Assembly (NCBI RefSeq): GCF_033807715.1
Contig: NC_084587.1
Location: 15,915,517 to 15,979,516, forward strand
Reading direction: 5' to 3'
DNA length: 64,000 nucleotides
Source of the DNA: Cololabis saira
Taxonomy: Eukaryota > Chordata > Actinopteri > Beloniformes > Belonidae
Shown: piece by piece, positions 19,813 through 62,640 of the stretch
Layout of the letters: each line of letters opens with the position of its first letter
Position numbering within the stretch: position 1 is the first letter of the stretch
Made by a program: the position numbers and the translations under genes
The notes under the pieces: model-generated
Databases searched by the model: none
Seen by the model: only the letters and a program-made list of their open reading frames with translations
Told to the model about the DNA's origin: nothing

Positions 19813-19960
19813 TTAATGATAATAGTGAAACAGTCAAATAAAAGGCTCCAAAGCCACAAAGATGACTTCTCCTCTCCTGCTGTAAAACCTGAGTGAACAA
19901 AATGTCCCTCGATATCTTGATCCACGCCAGCTGTGCTCGGCACACGTTGACAAACGGATG

Positions 19961-49343
<29,383 letters not shown>

Positions 49344-49795
49344 CTGCCACAACAGAGAGAATATACTTGAAAATACTTCTCAAATTTTGTTTTCAACTCA
49401 TCATAAAATGCACATCCAGACAATAAAGTATATCTACTAAATCTAGTCAAATCACACAGAATGGGTCTATTGTATAATCTACCTCCATTAATACAGGTCC
49501 CGTTTAACACTGGGTCTGATTCTGATTTGGGTCAGAATCAAAATTTAACACTCGTGGTGAAATTGCATTGGTCTGCTGACCCCTGCGCCAAATGAAATAT
49601 ACTGTAATCCAGTCAACAGCCCTGAATCTAGATTTAAAACTGAGTCAACTCAGGTTTTCCTGCAGATCCCACGCAAAGTCAATGTGACATTTCATCCGAG
49701 TAAAAGCTAAGAGTGCTTTCAATATACACTCTGTCTACCACATAACCACATTTGTTTTGGGCATATCACCCAGCACAAACTAGGAAAGGTACACA

Positions 49796-50413
49796 TAGGG
49801 CTGGGCGATATATCGAGATTTTAATATATATCGATATATTTTCAAACGCGATATGGTACGAGACAATATCGTTTATATCGATTAAAAAAAAAAAAAAAAA
49901 AAAAAATTTGATTTTGATATAGCTTATTTTGTGACAAATTGACTTGAATGTTTTATTTGAGATTTGCACAAATGTTTTGTTATTTGCACAACTGTCAACC
50001 TCAGTGGAAAAGTCTGCCTGTTACTGTCTACATTGTATTAATTGTACAGTGTATTTTAATTTAATTGTTATGCAGGAAAGGGATATTTGTTTTATTTTAT
50101 TCAAGAAGCATTTTTATTCTATATATGCAGGCAGTTTATTTTTATTTCATTTGTTTTATACATTTTGATATTGTGCAGATCTCTGTTAATAAAGGTACCT
50201 GTGTGACATTTGGCACGAGGCTTTGTATTAAAACTGATTGTTTTTTTAAGGGTTTGCCTCAGAAAAAAATTAAGCTAACAGAGATGCTATGCTATAATGC
50301 TTTGGGGGAACCCCCAATTATGGTACAGAAAAAATATCGAGATATATATCGAGTATCGCCATTCAGCTAGGAAATATCGAGATATGACTTTTGGTCCATA
50401 TCGCCCAGCCCTA
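49796..50413. mobile_element. hAT-like MITE, perfect 8-bp target duplication
   Basis: The ends are TAGGGCTGGGCGATATATCG and CATATCGCCCAGCCCTA, flanked by identical GGTACACA (49788-49795; 50414-50421). Subterminal TATCGATATAT motifs are inverted at both ends. The interior is AT-rich with a poly-A of about 22. Well preserved, so the insertion may be fairly recent. Confidence 0.85.
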
Positions 50414-51944
50414 GGTACACATTTATCAAGGGGGGGGGGGGTTTGCTACCAAAGTGGCCAAATCTTTTCTTATATTTTTTTAACTCAAACAAGCTCCAGA
50501 AACTTCCAATCTGGATGAGATAAGACCCAAACCTGATCATTTCCACACAATAAGCAACACCAGTAAGAACTTTAAAGCCTGGGGGATGAGCTGTGCTTCC
50601 TGTAAGGGGGCGACACACACATTCACACACTGAAACTGACACAGCAGCAGCCCGGCACATCTGTATGAGAGTGGCACTAACGGCACCCTGAGGGAGACCG
50701 CTGTATTCTCCTCAGGCCCACGGAGCTGTAACTGACATCCAGCAATCCTAACGCACACACAAACACCCACTCAGAAACGCACCGAGACACATGTACGTGG
50801 CATAAATTATGCGCTGATAGCAATGACCCACACAGGCTCACATGCTCCCACAAACGCACACCTACACATCGATCCCTGCGATTAGCTGGTTGACAGTCTT
50901 TAGCCTTTAGACAAACATACAGCCTTGAGCCATAATCAAATATTACGCTTTCTTTCCATCCACTGTTTCTTCCTCTGATTCTCTCTATCCAGCCCCCTTA
51001 TCGCTATTCAGCTCAGCCCTCCTTCTTTTGCTTTTGCTTTCTCCCCTTGTTTCCAACCCCCCCGCACCCCCCTTCCCTGGGTGAACGGCTGCAGAGGGAG
51101 GTTATCACCTCTCTTCCCTGTCAAACAAATTAAAATGGCTGCTGTTTGGATGGGGCTTCTTTCCACCACGACCTTCACCTCCAAAAAACACAGGCACACA
51201 AACGCTCCCGACCCGGGCCACTTCCGTCACAAATTTCCAGGGCGCACGTTGGATTAATACATTTGCGGGAAGGACATATTTGAAACTGTCCTGCAGATAT
51301 CTAGATTTGTTTATCTTAAACCACTGCAGACTTTCAGTTGAAAAATACATGTGGGTACATTTTTGTACATTGCTGCAGCGAACCAAACAATGCATATCCG
51401 GTTTCTAGGAGTTGATCAGTCATCGTCTCTGAAAGTATCTCAACCAACTGAGAATTCACGCAAAGCTTTTTCAAAAAACTCAGACTACAGCATCAGTCTT
51501 TTAACGTAATTCACAAAGATAGAAATCAGTGCACCATGACTAGAAATGATGGCGCTCCCATGTGGAACATATTTTTGAAGTCCTTGAAAACTACATCATA
51601 AAGTGAATGAGTTGTACTCAAATCTACGTTTCATTTTTAAGAAGGTTTTTTTTCTTTAAGAATTGAAATCTTTTTGCGATTTCATGAGCGTTTGATGTTT
51701 CCACTGTACGATAATCAATTTTTTTTTTTTTACTTTCTTACAGGAGCAGGTGATTGGCCTTATGTCCAATCCATAACATGAAGAATGACAAATCACTCTT
51801 CATCAGGCTTCAACCCTTAAGCTTGTCCATCACGGGTAAAATGAAGAGGAGTATCAGACTCCAGCTGACATGGCTCTGTGGCTCTGAGACACACCAACTC
51901 CTACCCATGATAACGTTGTGATCATAAAATAACGAGATCGTGAC

Positions 51945-51945
<1 letters not shown>

Positions 51946-51981
<36 letters not shown>
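51946..51981 (+). repeat. Poly(A) tract of 36
   Basis: Uninterrupted A run; no retroelement body recognised next to it. Confidence 0.95.
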
Positions 51982-51984
<3 letters not shown>

Positions 51985-53034
51985 CTTTCAGCAAAATATA
52001 TTTTAAAGAAATACAACAAAAGTCCTTTTTAAGCATCTTCAGAGTTGCAAAAAAGTCAAAAAAAAAAGAAAAAGAAAAGGACAATTTTGTTGATGTACTC
52101 AAGTTTAGGAGTGTAACTCAAGATTATTGTGATATTTATGTAACGTGAAGGTTACTTTCTTGAAGCATTGATTTGTCATTTTGTGTCTAAAGTTTAGATG
52201 ATAGAAGAAAAATACACTTAGAAAACCTCAGATAATTAGTTTTCAATTAGTTAAGTTTAAAATACCTTTATTTGCATTTTACAAAAAAACTAAAATAATG
52301 AACATAATCAAATACTTAAAAAAGGTCACTCGTAGATATTCTCCAAAAAGAAAAAAAAAAGAGAATAAGTGTCCCATAGTTCCCTCAATTCATACATTTT
52401 CCTTTATCAATATTTTAGCAAAATCTTTAAAATGATTTAAAAAAAAAAGTATTAGTATATTATTCCTGTGTTATATGTTCTATATCAGTGGTAACATTTT
52501 TCCTGTAAATATGACCATTTTCCCACAGTTAAAGAAGACAAAGAGACACAGAGTGATTTAAATAAAACACGGAGTCACTTTACATTCCGTCGTCCAGTTT
52601 AAAAAAGATAAATACAAAAGGTCACGGCCACATGAAGTTTTGTTTAATTTCAACAGCGTGCACCGTAGCTTTTAATAAACTGCTACTGCTAATTTGTGGA
52701 TTCTGGACTGTTCTGCAAAAACATTTGTTTGGATGCATATTAATTTGCAAAACATTTTCATGGATTTTTCTTCTTTTCACACCAATGACAAGTGTATTGG
52801 TGTTCTTTTAGAAGGCAAACTAGTAACTTTACTTTTTCCAAAGATAGTGCCATTAAATCAATACTGATAAAGTTGCAAAATTTAAGGTCAACCTTTTTTC
52901 TTTTTTCTGTAGCATTCATTTTAAGAAAAGTTCTTCCATGAAAACAACTGTACTACTGAACCATCGTGCATTGCTCCAGTTTGAATGCAGACGCTTGACT
53001 TCCTTGCTGAGGTAGAGTTAGTATAAATTGTCAA

Positions 53035-53216
53035 GCTTTCGGGCTCTAGTTGCCCTTTATTCAAGTTGCAGACAGGAAGGGGGTAGAGAGAGAGAATGGG
53101 GATGACATGCAGCAAAGGTGCGCAGGCCGGGATTCGAACCTGCGACCGCTGCAGGACGACTATAGCCTCAGTATATGAGCCGCTTGCTTACCCCCCTTCG
53201 CCACCGAGCGGCCCCA
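53035..53216 (-). mobile_element. tRNA-derived SINE
   Basis: On the minus strand the element opens GGGGCCGCTCGGTGGCGAA. It has a Pol III A-box-like TGGCGAAGGGGG (53203-53192) and a perfect B box GGTTCGAATCC (53140-53130). The tRNA-unrelated part reads TTTGCTGCATGTCATCCCC, CTCTCTCTCTACCCCCTTCC and GAATAAAGGGCAACTAGAGC. This head/tail plan is typical of percomorph SINEs. It is not a functional tRNA: no cloverleaf with a proper acceptor stem can be drawn. Confidence 0.75.
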
Positions 53217-54056
53217 TCTGTAGCATCTTTAACAGATGTAATGTTTCGAATGAATGTTAGTTTTGCATCATGCTGAAATGTTTGGAACGTATTTTGATCC
53301 GATTTTGGTTCTATTCTAGTCACAATGCATAGACTTCTTTATTGGAGTCCCTGCATACATCCCATCTTTAACCCAATATTCAGTCACCTCCTCTGCTTGA
53401 AGTCACCATGTCTCTGAGTGAAAGGGTTACAGTAGAAGACCCACAACCAACAGAATAGTTAGAGCCTGCAAAATTGTGACGCTGTGGTTCACTGTTCAGT
53501 CAGTTTAAGATGTGACTCTGTAGTTTATCTAAATAATGACAGGTTATTGTTAGGATTTTTTATGTAATTGGGGAGGTTGTTTTTTTAATGAACTTTAAAC
53601 TATTCATCATATATGAATTCACTACCACATCAGATTCGCAGTGTTTAAATAGATGTTTTTTTCTGATAAAAAACATAAAAATAGGAGAATTTTGCCAAAG
53701 CGAAGCATATTTGTTGTGGGACAACATATAGCTAATCAATTTTCTTGCTTTCATTTTAGTCAGTTAAAGGTGTGTGTATCATAGTTTATTGGGTGCACGA
53801 GTGTATTCTCTCTCACTGTCACGCAAGAGTAAGATATTTGAGTGTGGTTAGATATGGTTAGTTCTGTATGGAGCTGGGTGGGTGGGTGCGGGGTGCAGGG
53901 GTGGGGGTGTCCCTGTGGTTATTTACGCTGAGCAGACTAGGGGGCCTCTGCGGACCATGTATATGTGTCTTTCCACGCTTAGCTGGTGTTACACAACAAC
54001 CAGTATGGCAGCAATGGGCAGCTTGAAAAAAAGCAGGGGTGAAAGGTGTATGTGTG

Positions 54057-54058
<2 letters not shown>

Positions 54059-54117
<59 letters not shown>
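54059..54117 (+). repeat. (GT)n microsatellite
   Basis: About 29 GT units, followed at 54290-54360 by a G-rich stretch with several runs of four to seven G that could form a quadruplex. Confidence 0.95.
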
Positions 54118-54118
<1 letters not shown>

Positions 54119-55127
54119 CTAAGTAGGCGTTAGTGACTCAACGAAAGTCATTCCCAAAGCGTCTCCCAAGGGGACTCCCCAAATAAAGAGCAGGAAGCTT
54201 TCCCTTAATCTAAGGGCCACCCCCCATCTCACCAACCCAACACACACACGGATAAAGGGTGAAGCTCTTTGTCACGGCCGAGGAATCAAACACATGGGTG
54301 GGTGGGGGGTTGTGGGGGGGCCAGAGGAGAGGAAAGGGGTCGGTGGGGGTCTGTTGTCTGTACACGGGGTGAAAATATGCTAATCAACCTTGAGGCCCTG
54401 TTCAAAACTAAACCATCAGAGCCTCGTTCCATCGTGGCCCAGCAGATCTGAAGGAGTATGAAGCCTAAAAAAGCAGATGGCAGCGGCTTCGCCAAACAGC
54501 TGAACGGACTCACAAGAGGCCTCCGCCATGTTCGCCTGCAACTGTTCAATTTAGAGGGAGGCAATCGCAAGGCAGTCTTTGCGCCCATCTTCGAGATCCG
54601 AGCCTGAAAGTCTTGAGAATTGGAGATGCGTGGACACCAACGATGGAAAACGCCGATCGATGTTGGCGTTCAGAGCGATGCGCAAGTCGTCCGACGGAAA
54701 TCTCTCAAAATGGCCACAGACGACCCATTTACGTCACTTTCGGAGCGTTTCATTGATTTTATTTCCGTGGGACGACTCGTACATTATCTCATCACATCAT
54801 CGCCAAGGGTAACGCAACACAATGGCATGGAAGAGAGTCAGACTGAGGAACAGAGGGGGGGGACTGATCAGGGGAGAGAAGGCGACAGATGCTACCTGTC
54901 TGTCTCAAAGGTACCCTGATTACCAGAAGATGAGGAGGAGAGGGGAGGAGGCTGCATGCCTGTTCATCAGAGCCGGCATAACAAAACAAAACACAGGAAT
55001 TGAGTGTGTGTGCGTTGTATGTGTGTTTGTGTGGATGAATGCATTGAATCTGTCCCTTTTACCAGTGAGAGCAGAACGGAAGTGTACGTGTGGCTAATGA
55101 ACCATGAACACCCGGCTCTCCTGGGGT

Positions 55128-55342
<215 letters not shown>

Positions 55343-56404
55343 TGGTTTAAGTCGGATAAACCAAGGACAAGACAGAAAACTTCCACGACAGACAACTGTC
55401 CATACTGTGGCAGCGTCCTCACGCACATCTGTAATGAACCATCAATCACTTTCATCACATTTGTATGAGTATGTGTGTGTCATTTACAAGCTGTTCTCCC
55501 CTCAATCGAAACAACATCAAAGGCTTGGACGGACCCGCCTTACCCAATCCCTCTTTGCCTGTCCTGACACTTAAACAGGCATGCCAAGCCAGCCCGCCCA
55601 TTGTACAAGCTGTTGACCAGACCCATTAAAGCACCGACCAGTGAGTGCAAACACACACACACACACACAGTGGCAGAAAAAAGGGGCCTTTACCCCCCCC
55701 AACATGAGGGTTGTGTTTGATACTGACGCGACAGGCCTGGATTAGCAACACTATACATGACAATGGTGAGGGTGGGTGGGAGCGTGCTGGCTCTACGTAT
55801 GTGTGTGTGTTTGTGTGCATGCACGGGAAAAACAATAGTGTTTTTCTTTGTGACATCACCCTTGCTTACGGCCTTGCCCTCTGCAAGGTTAAACATGGCA
55901 AAAGGGTGTAAAACATGCAAGTAGGAGAACAAGTGAGATGAACAAGGACAGCAAAGAAGGAGAGGTGGGGCCGGAGGAGATGAAGGACTTTGCAACACGG
56001 CAAGAGATGTGCATGCTGAGAGTCAAACAAAGAGCATCCTGGTGGAAGAGAGAGCCATTTCTGGGAGGACAGTGGAAGATGACAGGGTAAATGAAATGAT
56101 ACGCAGAACAAAAGGGAGATAAATATCAATCGCAAGTTTGCCAGAGATGGAGAAGATCAATACACTGTACGTACAAATCTATTACAGATCAAGGCTTAAC
56201 TTTTTATTGGGCTTCACTTCACTTCACACATCCACTGGCATCCTTGTTAAAAAGACAAAATGACAAATCTTCCGAAATTACGCCCAAATCTCTCCAACCA
56301 TTTTCATTATGCTAACAATAAGAATTGATCTGCTCAGACTGCTGGTGGGACCCATTCTCCAGTCAGGTGCCACTTCAGAAGGCAATATATCAAGATGACA
56401 TCAT

Positions 56405-56695
56405 AGGCCCATCCATCCATTATCTATACCCGCTTTATACTTTGCAGGGTCACAGGGGTCTGCTGGAGCCCATCCCAGCTAATCACAGACGAGAGGCAGG
56501 GGTCCACCTTGGACAGGTCGCCAGTCCAAGGTGGACCCCTGCATATATACATATATACAAACAACCATGCACACTCACACCCATTGGCAATTTTGAAACA
56601 TCAATTAACCTACTATGCATGTTTTTGAACTGTGGGAGGAAGCCAGAGTAACCGGAGGGAACCCACGCAAGCATCATCATCATCATCAAAACACA
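56405..56695 (+). mobile_element. Teleost dispersed repeat (CCATCCATTATCTATACC type)
   Basis: Contains CATCCATTATCTATACCCGC, TTTGCAGGGTCACAGGGGTC, TGGAGCCCATCCCAGCTAAT, GGACAGGTCGCCAGTCCA, GAACTGTGGGAGGAAGCC and AGAGTAACCGGAGGGAACCC in the order seen in a repeat found in very many teleost genomes. The class is not assigned here. It includes a perfect 19-bp hairpin at 56496-56542. Confidence 0.7.
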
Positions 56696-57367
56696 TTTCG
56701 AATCCAAGAGGTCGTCTTTTCCGGGGTTCTTGAAGTTCCACTTTGTGACTTTACTGAGGACACAAAGGATCTAAGCCTGAGTTTGTTTTATATCTTGCCA
56801 TTACGTCAACTGTTAAGAGAAACGAGTATTGTCACAAACTGGATTATAATATGAAGAAAAACATGATCTCAAGCCGTTATCAACAAAGGTGTGATGTTAA
56901 TTTTTGATTTTACTGTTCCTGACTAGGAGAGGACGCCTCACAGGGGACACCGTCCTAATGTGTTACTTGAAGCAAAGTGTTCCACATCCAGCGTTTTGCT
57001 TTCATCTTTCCACCTCTTTTAATGCACAAACTAAATATGGACTATAAAGAGGTGGATAGAAAACAGTTATGAGAAAGGCAAAATAAGTGAAAGGCACAAA
57101 TGTGGCTCAGATACATTTTTATCTGTGGCAACTGTTTTCGTGATTTACAAATTATTTTTAATGTAGCCCAGACGCCTGGAAGGATTAGAAGGAAAAAGGC
57201 TCTTGAGATTGTTGCCATGAAAAAAGGCCAGCTGCACAGCTTCTTTCCACATATGAACACAGTTTTAGTATATTTCAACTGACCTTTTACTCTCAGTGCT
57301 GTTTTAAAATAGTATTTAGCAACATGTGAATCTCAATCAGATGGCAGCTATGTGGCTGTTTACTCAG

Positions 57368-57380
57368 GTTGCTAAGCAAC
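57368..57380 (+). promoter_or_regulatory. RFX X-box palindrome
   Basis: GTTGCTAAGCAAC is a full-length two-half-site X-box, the high-affinity target of RFX factors. It lies in a non-repetitive stretch (57290-57480) containing further inverted motifs (ATAGCCACACAGG, CCATGATGGGTGG). Deep in the zcchc7 intron, so an enhancer role is possible. Confidence 0.5.
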
Positions 57381-58699
57381 CTTTACATCTATCTGACCCA
57401 ACCATAGCCACACAGGCCCATCAAACAAAGTACTATCACCCTCCATGATGGGTGGCGGGAGCGCTTGATTTAAGCTTTCTAGTACTGAGCTTTTCCGGTT
57501 GGCACAATAAAACAACAAATACATCTTTAGTTGGTCTTTGGCAGCAAATTGGAAAAATGGTGTGAAAAAAAGTATGTATTGTACGATTTACTTTTTGATA
57601 TTCTTCTCTGCATCGCTCTGTATTGGCATCATATTCTGGGTCAGAGCACCGTGCAGGAACTTTGGAGAACGAGTGGAGTGTGCAGACCAGCTACAGTCCG
57701 GCTTGAACATTTTACATGCAGGGATTAGCTCCACTTCAACAGAGATATCTGGGTAACTTAGTTTGACTAGAAGAAGGTCAGTCCATTTCGATTTCAGTCA
57801 GACTAAGATATTCATATGCATTTTAAAACTAAGATTTTAGTCAAACTAATTATCTCATTTTCTAATGGCAGTCATTTGAGTGGTGTTCTGTTTTTCAGAC
57901 AGTCGTAAAATGATATTTGTCGTTAACATGAGAGCGGACAGTAAATATGAAAACTTAAGTGATCTGTCAGTCAGTTTTCTTATAGTATCATTTAAAAATC
58001 ACTTAAGAATTCATATAAGCAATACAAGCATACACTGGTTATGTGAAACATAGCAGTTTCATAGATGTATAGGCTTACTGAAAAGTCATAAACTAGGGGT
58101 TTATTACCCTACTGTAATTAGCAAAGTTTGTCGAATAAGAAAATGATCTATTTTATCTATTTTATCTATTTTACTTTATCTGTGGACACCATCTCCACAG
58201 TATGTGAAAATAACTCCTTCAAGAGTTGCATTGCTTTTACCGTAACATATCATCTTGCTGCAAACATTTTGTTCAAATTTATAATCCACACTCCAACACC
58301 AGCATATTTTATATCCTAATAATCTGAGTGATGCTTACTTCCCTGCTACTGCTGGGCATTGCAGATTGAAAACAGTTTTGATGACTGATAATATCCAACT
58401 AACCCCACACCACCCTTTTCCACTTCCTGTTCAATGACAGCGCTCACCCTCTTCCCACCCATGCCACTTTCCCCCCCTCCTGCTCGCCCCTCCACCACGC
58501 CATGTTGGCAGCCAGGGCAGGGCAGGTGGCCAAACCTGTCAGTCAAAGCACCGTCGCCACGCGGCAACACCACAGACACCAATTACCACACAGCAGGGGC
58601 GCGGCCTGGCAACCGCATGGCAACCACATGGTCCAATCAGGGTACACAACAACAGGGACCAAAGAATGCCAAGAAAAGTAAACGAGGCGCTGTGTGAGT

Positions 58700-58705
<6 letters not shown>

Positions 58706-58752
<47 letters not shown>
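58706..58752 (+). repeat. (GT)n microsatellite
   Basis: About 23 GT units with GTGAGT interruptions on both sides. Confidence 0.95.
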
Positions 58753-58754
<2 letters not shown>

Positions 58755-60305
58755 TGAGAGTGTGTGTATATGTGTGTCTACAGCAAAACCATGGTTCAAT
58801 TGTCTAAAGCTGACTAAATAAGACAGGTAGCCACTGTGTCGTTTTAATGTGTTCAATCAAACACTACACTTTTAATCAATTTGTTGAAAATCCGAGTGAT
58901 TCTAATTCATCTATTCAGACTTGTGCAAGATATTTTTTTTATCTTTTAAGCTTGACATAATGTGAGCATTATATCACAATATAATGATTTTCCCAAATAT
59001 TGACAATCATGTGGGCAAAGTCCAATATTCCCAAAAAAGACGACATCCTGACCACTTAAAAGAGATTTTATTTTAAACTTATGTTAAGAGGCTGAAAATA
59101 AAAGGATTACATGGACAGTTAGGTTTTCTAGACAACCCTTAGTTTCCAAGGCTTTGTGTGAACTAAAGCCCCGGGTCTGAAAAGGTTAAATTAACACTTT
59201 TCATTATTGGCCATTTCTGCTCGTTTCACTCTGTGCTTACAATAAATAAGCAATAAGTAAATAAATAACTGAAACGTGACTCATTTAATGACCTTAACCT
59301 GCTCAGAGGAATTGTGCAAATGACTTATTTAAAAAAACTAAATGGTAAAGGATCCCACAAAGTCTTGCAGTTTGGTGGTGAGAAGGAAGTAAGAAGAGAA
59401 GGAGATGAGATGCAGAGGTAATAGGATGGATTAGAGCCAGTTCTAAGTCCTGCAAGACTCTGCCTTTGGACATCGAGGAGACCAGATGAGCTTCATCCAG
59501 ACTCTGATCTTAATAGCCGTGATTCTAGAAGTTATACAAACTGATAAGTCTAGTAGGGCTTGACAATATTAGGAAAACTTCCAAAATGCAATATCTATCA
59601 TTGTACTGTAGAACATTGCTATAATAATAATAATGATAATGATGATGACGATGATGACGATGACGACTTACAATATGCAGAATATTTATTACTATAGAAT
59701 ATTGTCACAATGTATTTCGTCTTTTTCCCCAACATTTACTACAAGTCACAAATAGTCTTTATAGACACAGTAAAAAAATGAAATCACTTCTGATCCAACA
59801 ACAAGAACGTTTTATCTATAAAATAAATCGATAAATAAAATGAAACCACCTGACAATGCACAAACTTAGTTGCATGGCAATGCAAACATTTTTAATGCTC
59901 CACTTCAAATATGTTTTGCTACTGAAATAAATACAAATCTGGATATAAATGAAAACAATTTTTAACTTAAGCTTAATGTAAAGATAAAGTATAAAGCAAA
60001 CAGCAGTGTCCCATTTTGGTTGGTTCATCAAATGGTTGGGATATGAGGGTGATGCAATATTAAAAGATAATGTAGAAAAGATGCTGATCTACCAAAGTTG
60101 GAGAAAATTATAAATTAAATTAAATAAAAATCAGGTGAATTCCAGTATATCGTGTGTAGTGTGCGTTTGTATTGGGGCTGCAGAATATATCAAAAATGTA
60201 TCGCAAAATTAACCTGTGCAATATCATCATAAAAAAATGAAATAAATATCGAAATAAGTGGCAGTCAAATGTCTTAAAAGTGCCTTGCTAATATGGTCTA
60301 AATAT

Positions 60306-60307
<2 letters not shown>

Positions 60308-60359
<52 letters not shown>
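60308..60359 (+). repeat. (AT)26 microsatellite
   Basis: Uninterrupted AT tract. Confidence 0.96.
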
Positions 60360-60362
<3 letters not shown>

Positions 60363-61749
60363 CAGCCAGATGGAATCTCACTGCTCAAGACGCTGAAGAG
60401 TGCTATTGTTGCAGTTTTCTATTAATTTACTTTCATAAAACATATTTCTGAAAAAGAAAAAACATATTTCTTCTTTGTCTTTCTGTGATTTTGCTGTGTA
60501 TAGTCAACTAGGAGCTCCAGACATTCTGTGTGCTTTAGCATCTCAGCCACATTATTCATTTGTTTTTTCCTTAACCAGGAAGGTCCCGTGGAAATCACAG
60601 ATCTATTTTTCAAGAGAGTCTTGACCAAAAAGAAGCAGCAACACATCCCACAGCCAAGAGACAGTTACAGTTAAAAAAAAAAAGAAAATAGTTAAATTTA
60701 GTTAAGGAATTCAATAAATTTCCATCTTGCATCAATATTATGGGCAGACATTTTTAGGAAGATGATCCAACCAATTGATCAAATATTTATTGACACTCAG
60801 AGCAGGAATGCATAACACATGAACATATAATAAACTACTTTTTCTGTCAATGGTGTCGTTTGCAATACTGATACTGTATATATTAATTACACGGTGTGAT
60901 AAGTTTTCAATATATTCTCTATCAATATATTCCTTTTTAGAAATTGATGGAAAAGAGTGTTAATATTTGAAAGGAGCAATAGAGAAGACCAAATAGTTTG
61001 ATTATTTGTTCTAAATCATATTGAAATACCTTTAAATGAGGCGGTGTATTGATTTAAGGCAGATCAAAATATTTAAATGTATATAGTTGACATACACAGT
61101 GCAATTAAAAAAAAAAGTTGCAAATCAACAGATTGATCAACAAATGGTAAATGTGACGGGTTTGGATGCAAAGACCAGCATTCCCATATTGTTAGCATTT
61201 TCTCTTTTTTTTAATATTACGGAACCAAGGAAAAGAGAAAATAATTCCTTATTGTAAACATTATTTGGAGTGTATTTATTAATACACTTGCACCAAGAAA
61301 TAAAACAAAATTGTACAATTGTATCAGTGGCGAGACATAGTGGGTTTAGTTGAAGGGAACCTGGTTGAGGTGTGAATTTCATTTCACTACTATTCAACAA
61401 GTGTTTGTATTTTATCATTGAAGTTTTACTTATGTACCCCAAAACACAATGCTTCCAATAAAAGCTGAGCAAATTATTCAATGAGTGCCTTCTGTCATTT
61501 GCAGCAAAATACACAAACATACAAGCACACATCGTCTATGAGGGGTAAATATATTTTAATAAAACCACTGAGTTGCAACCTCAATTTCATTTTGATGAAT
61601 TCCCTCCTGCGGGAGTGAGCCAGGCAACGGGGGTTTGGGGGGGGGGGGCAGGAGGCCAGAAGGGCAGGAGAGGGAAGTCGGGTGATGGGGGCTGGGAAGC
61701 AGATAGAATTTTCATGATTGTTATTTTTGTTATTATACAGAAGGGGGGT

Positions 61750-61960
61750 GTGGGTGGGTAGATAAACGACGTTGGTTAATCTGAACCATTTCACAGAGAG
61801 CTCCATTATCAGGCAGGTTGGGCACGTCAAGGGGGTTATTTTTCCGAGGGATCTTTGGCCCCAGTAATTAAGCTCCATTCACCAGGCCCTGTTCGCCAAA
61901 TTAAAAATTTGTCATTAAGTGGAATTTACCATAATGCCTTTTTATCTGCCGGCGCTTCAG
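61750..61960. promoter_or_regulatory. Candidate conserved non-coding element
   Basis: Dense homeodomain-type cores in a row: CCAGTAATTAAGCTCC, CCAAATTAAAAATTTGTC, TCATTAAGTGGAATTTACC, ATAATGCCTTTTTATC. Complex, non-repetitive, following a G-rich stretch (61630-61700). Composition is typical of deeply conserved vertebrate enhancers. Confidence 0.4.
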
Positions 61961-62214
61961 CGTGTGTGCCTGCATGCACATGCGTGCACGTGTGTGTCTG
62001 TTTGTGCAGGATAGAGGTAAAGGAGGGGCGATGAGAGAGGGCATCCAATAAGGAGTTACACTGTGGCATGCTCATACAAACACGCCAACAGACATGCACA
62101 CACTTAGACGAGGAAGGGAAAATTGAAAAAGTGAAATAATCCTGGACAGCAGCAAATGTTTGCGTGAGCAAACACACACACACATGCGCCCAAATCCACC
62201 CTTCAATCCTTGAA

Positions 62215-62640
62215 ATCCACAGCCTTTGGGGTAATTAATTAATGGTGCTTTAAAGTTTTAATTTAGATTTGCCCCTTTTTTCTTCCTCCTCTTACTGTAT
62301 GCCACACAGCCTTCTGTGACACACGTGCACAGCTACTCATACACACACAAAGAGTCAGTCACCGCTTGTGGTTTATAGACTTCTTTCAGCGAGATAGCCC
62401 TCCATGGGCTGGGTACATTGGAGAAAGAGAATGATTGAATAGCAGAATCTCTGTCTCTATAGGCTTTATAAAACAATACAATTATTAGTCTTTAATTAGA
62501 GCAGCCCCTCTGTGGGCCAGGGGACAGACAAAGAACAATAGAGGATTAGAAGAGGAGCACCTAATATGGCCCTTTTATCACTTCATTCAAATGCAGTTCA
62601 TAAATGCATCCAGATGTCCCTTGCACCTGGAAGTCTGAAG
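62215..62640. promoter_or_regulatory. Candidate conserved non-coding element
   Basis: Contains GGGGTAATTAATTAATGG, TTATTAGTCTTTAATTAGAG and a SOX-type GAACAATAG (62533-62541), then CCTAATATGGCCC and TTCATAAATGCATCC. Pyrimidine-rich filler lies around 62280-62340. Together with 61750-61960 this is the most enhancer-like part of the window. Confidence 0.35.

Noticed and set aside
53120..53216. tRNA gene on the minus strand
   Set aside because: A and B boxes are present but no cloverleaf closes and a SINE tail follows.
50367..54588. Missing zcchc7 N-terminal exon
   Set aside because: Minus-strand frames here are not acidic and do not resemble the ZCCHC7 N-terminus.
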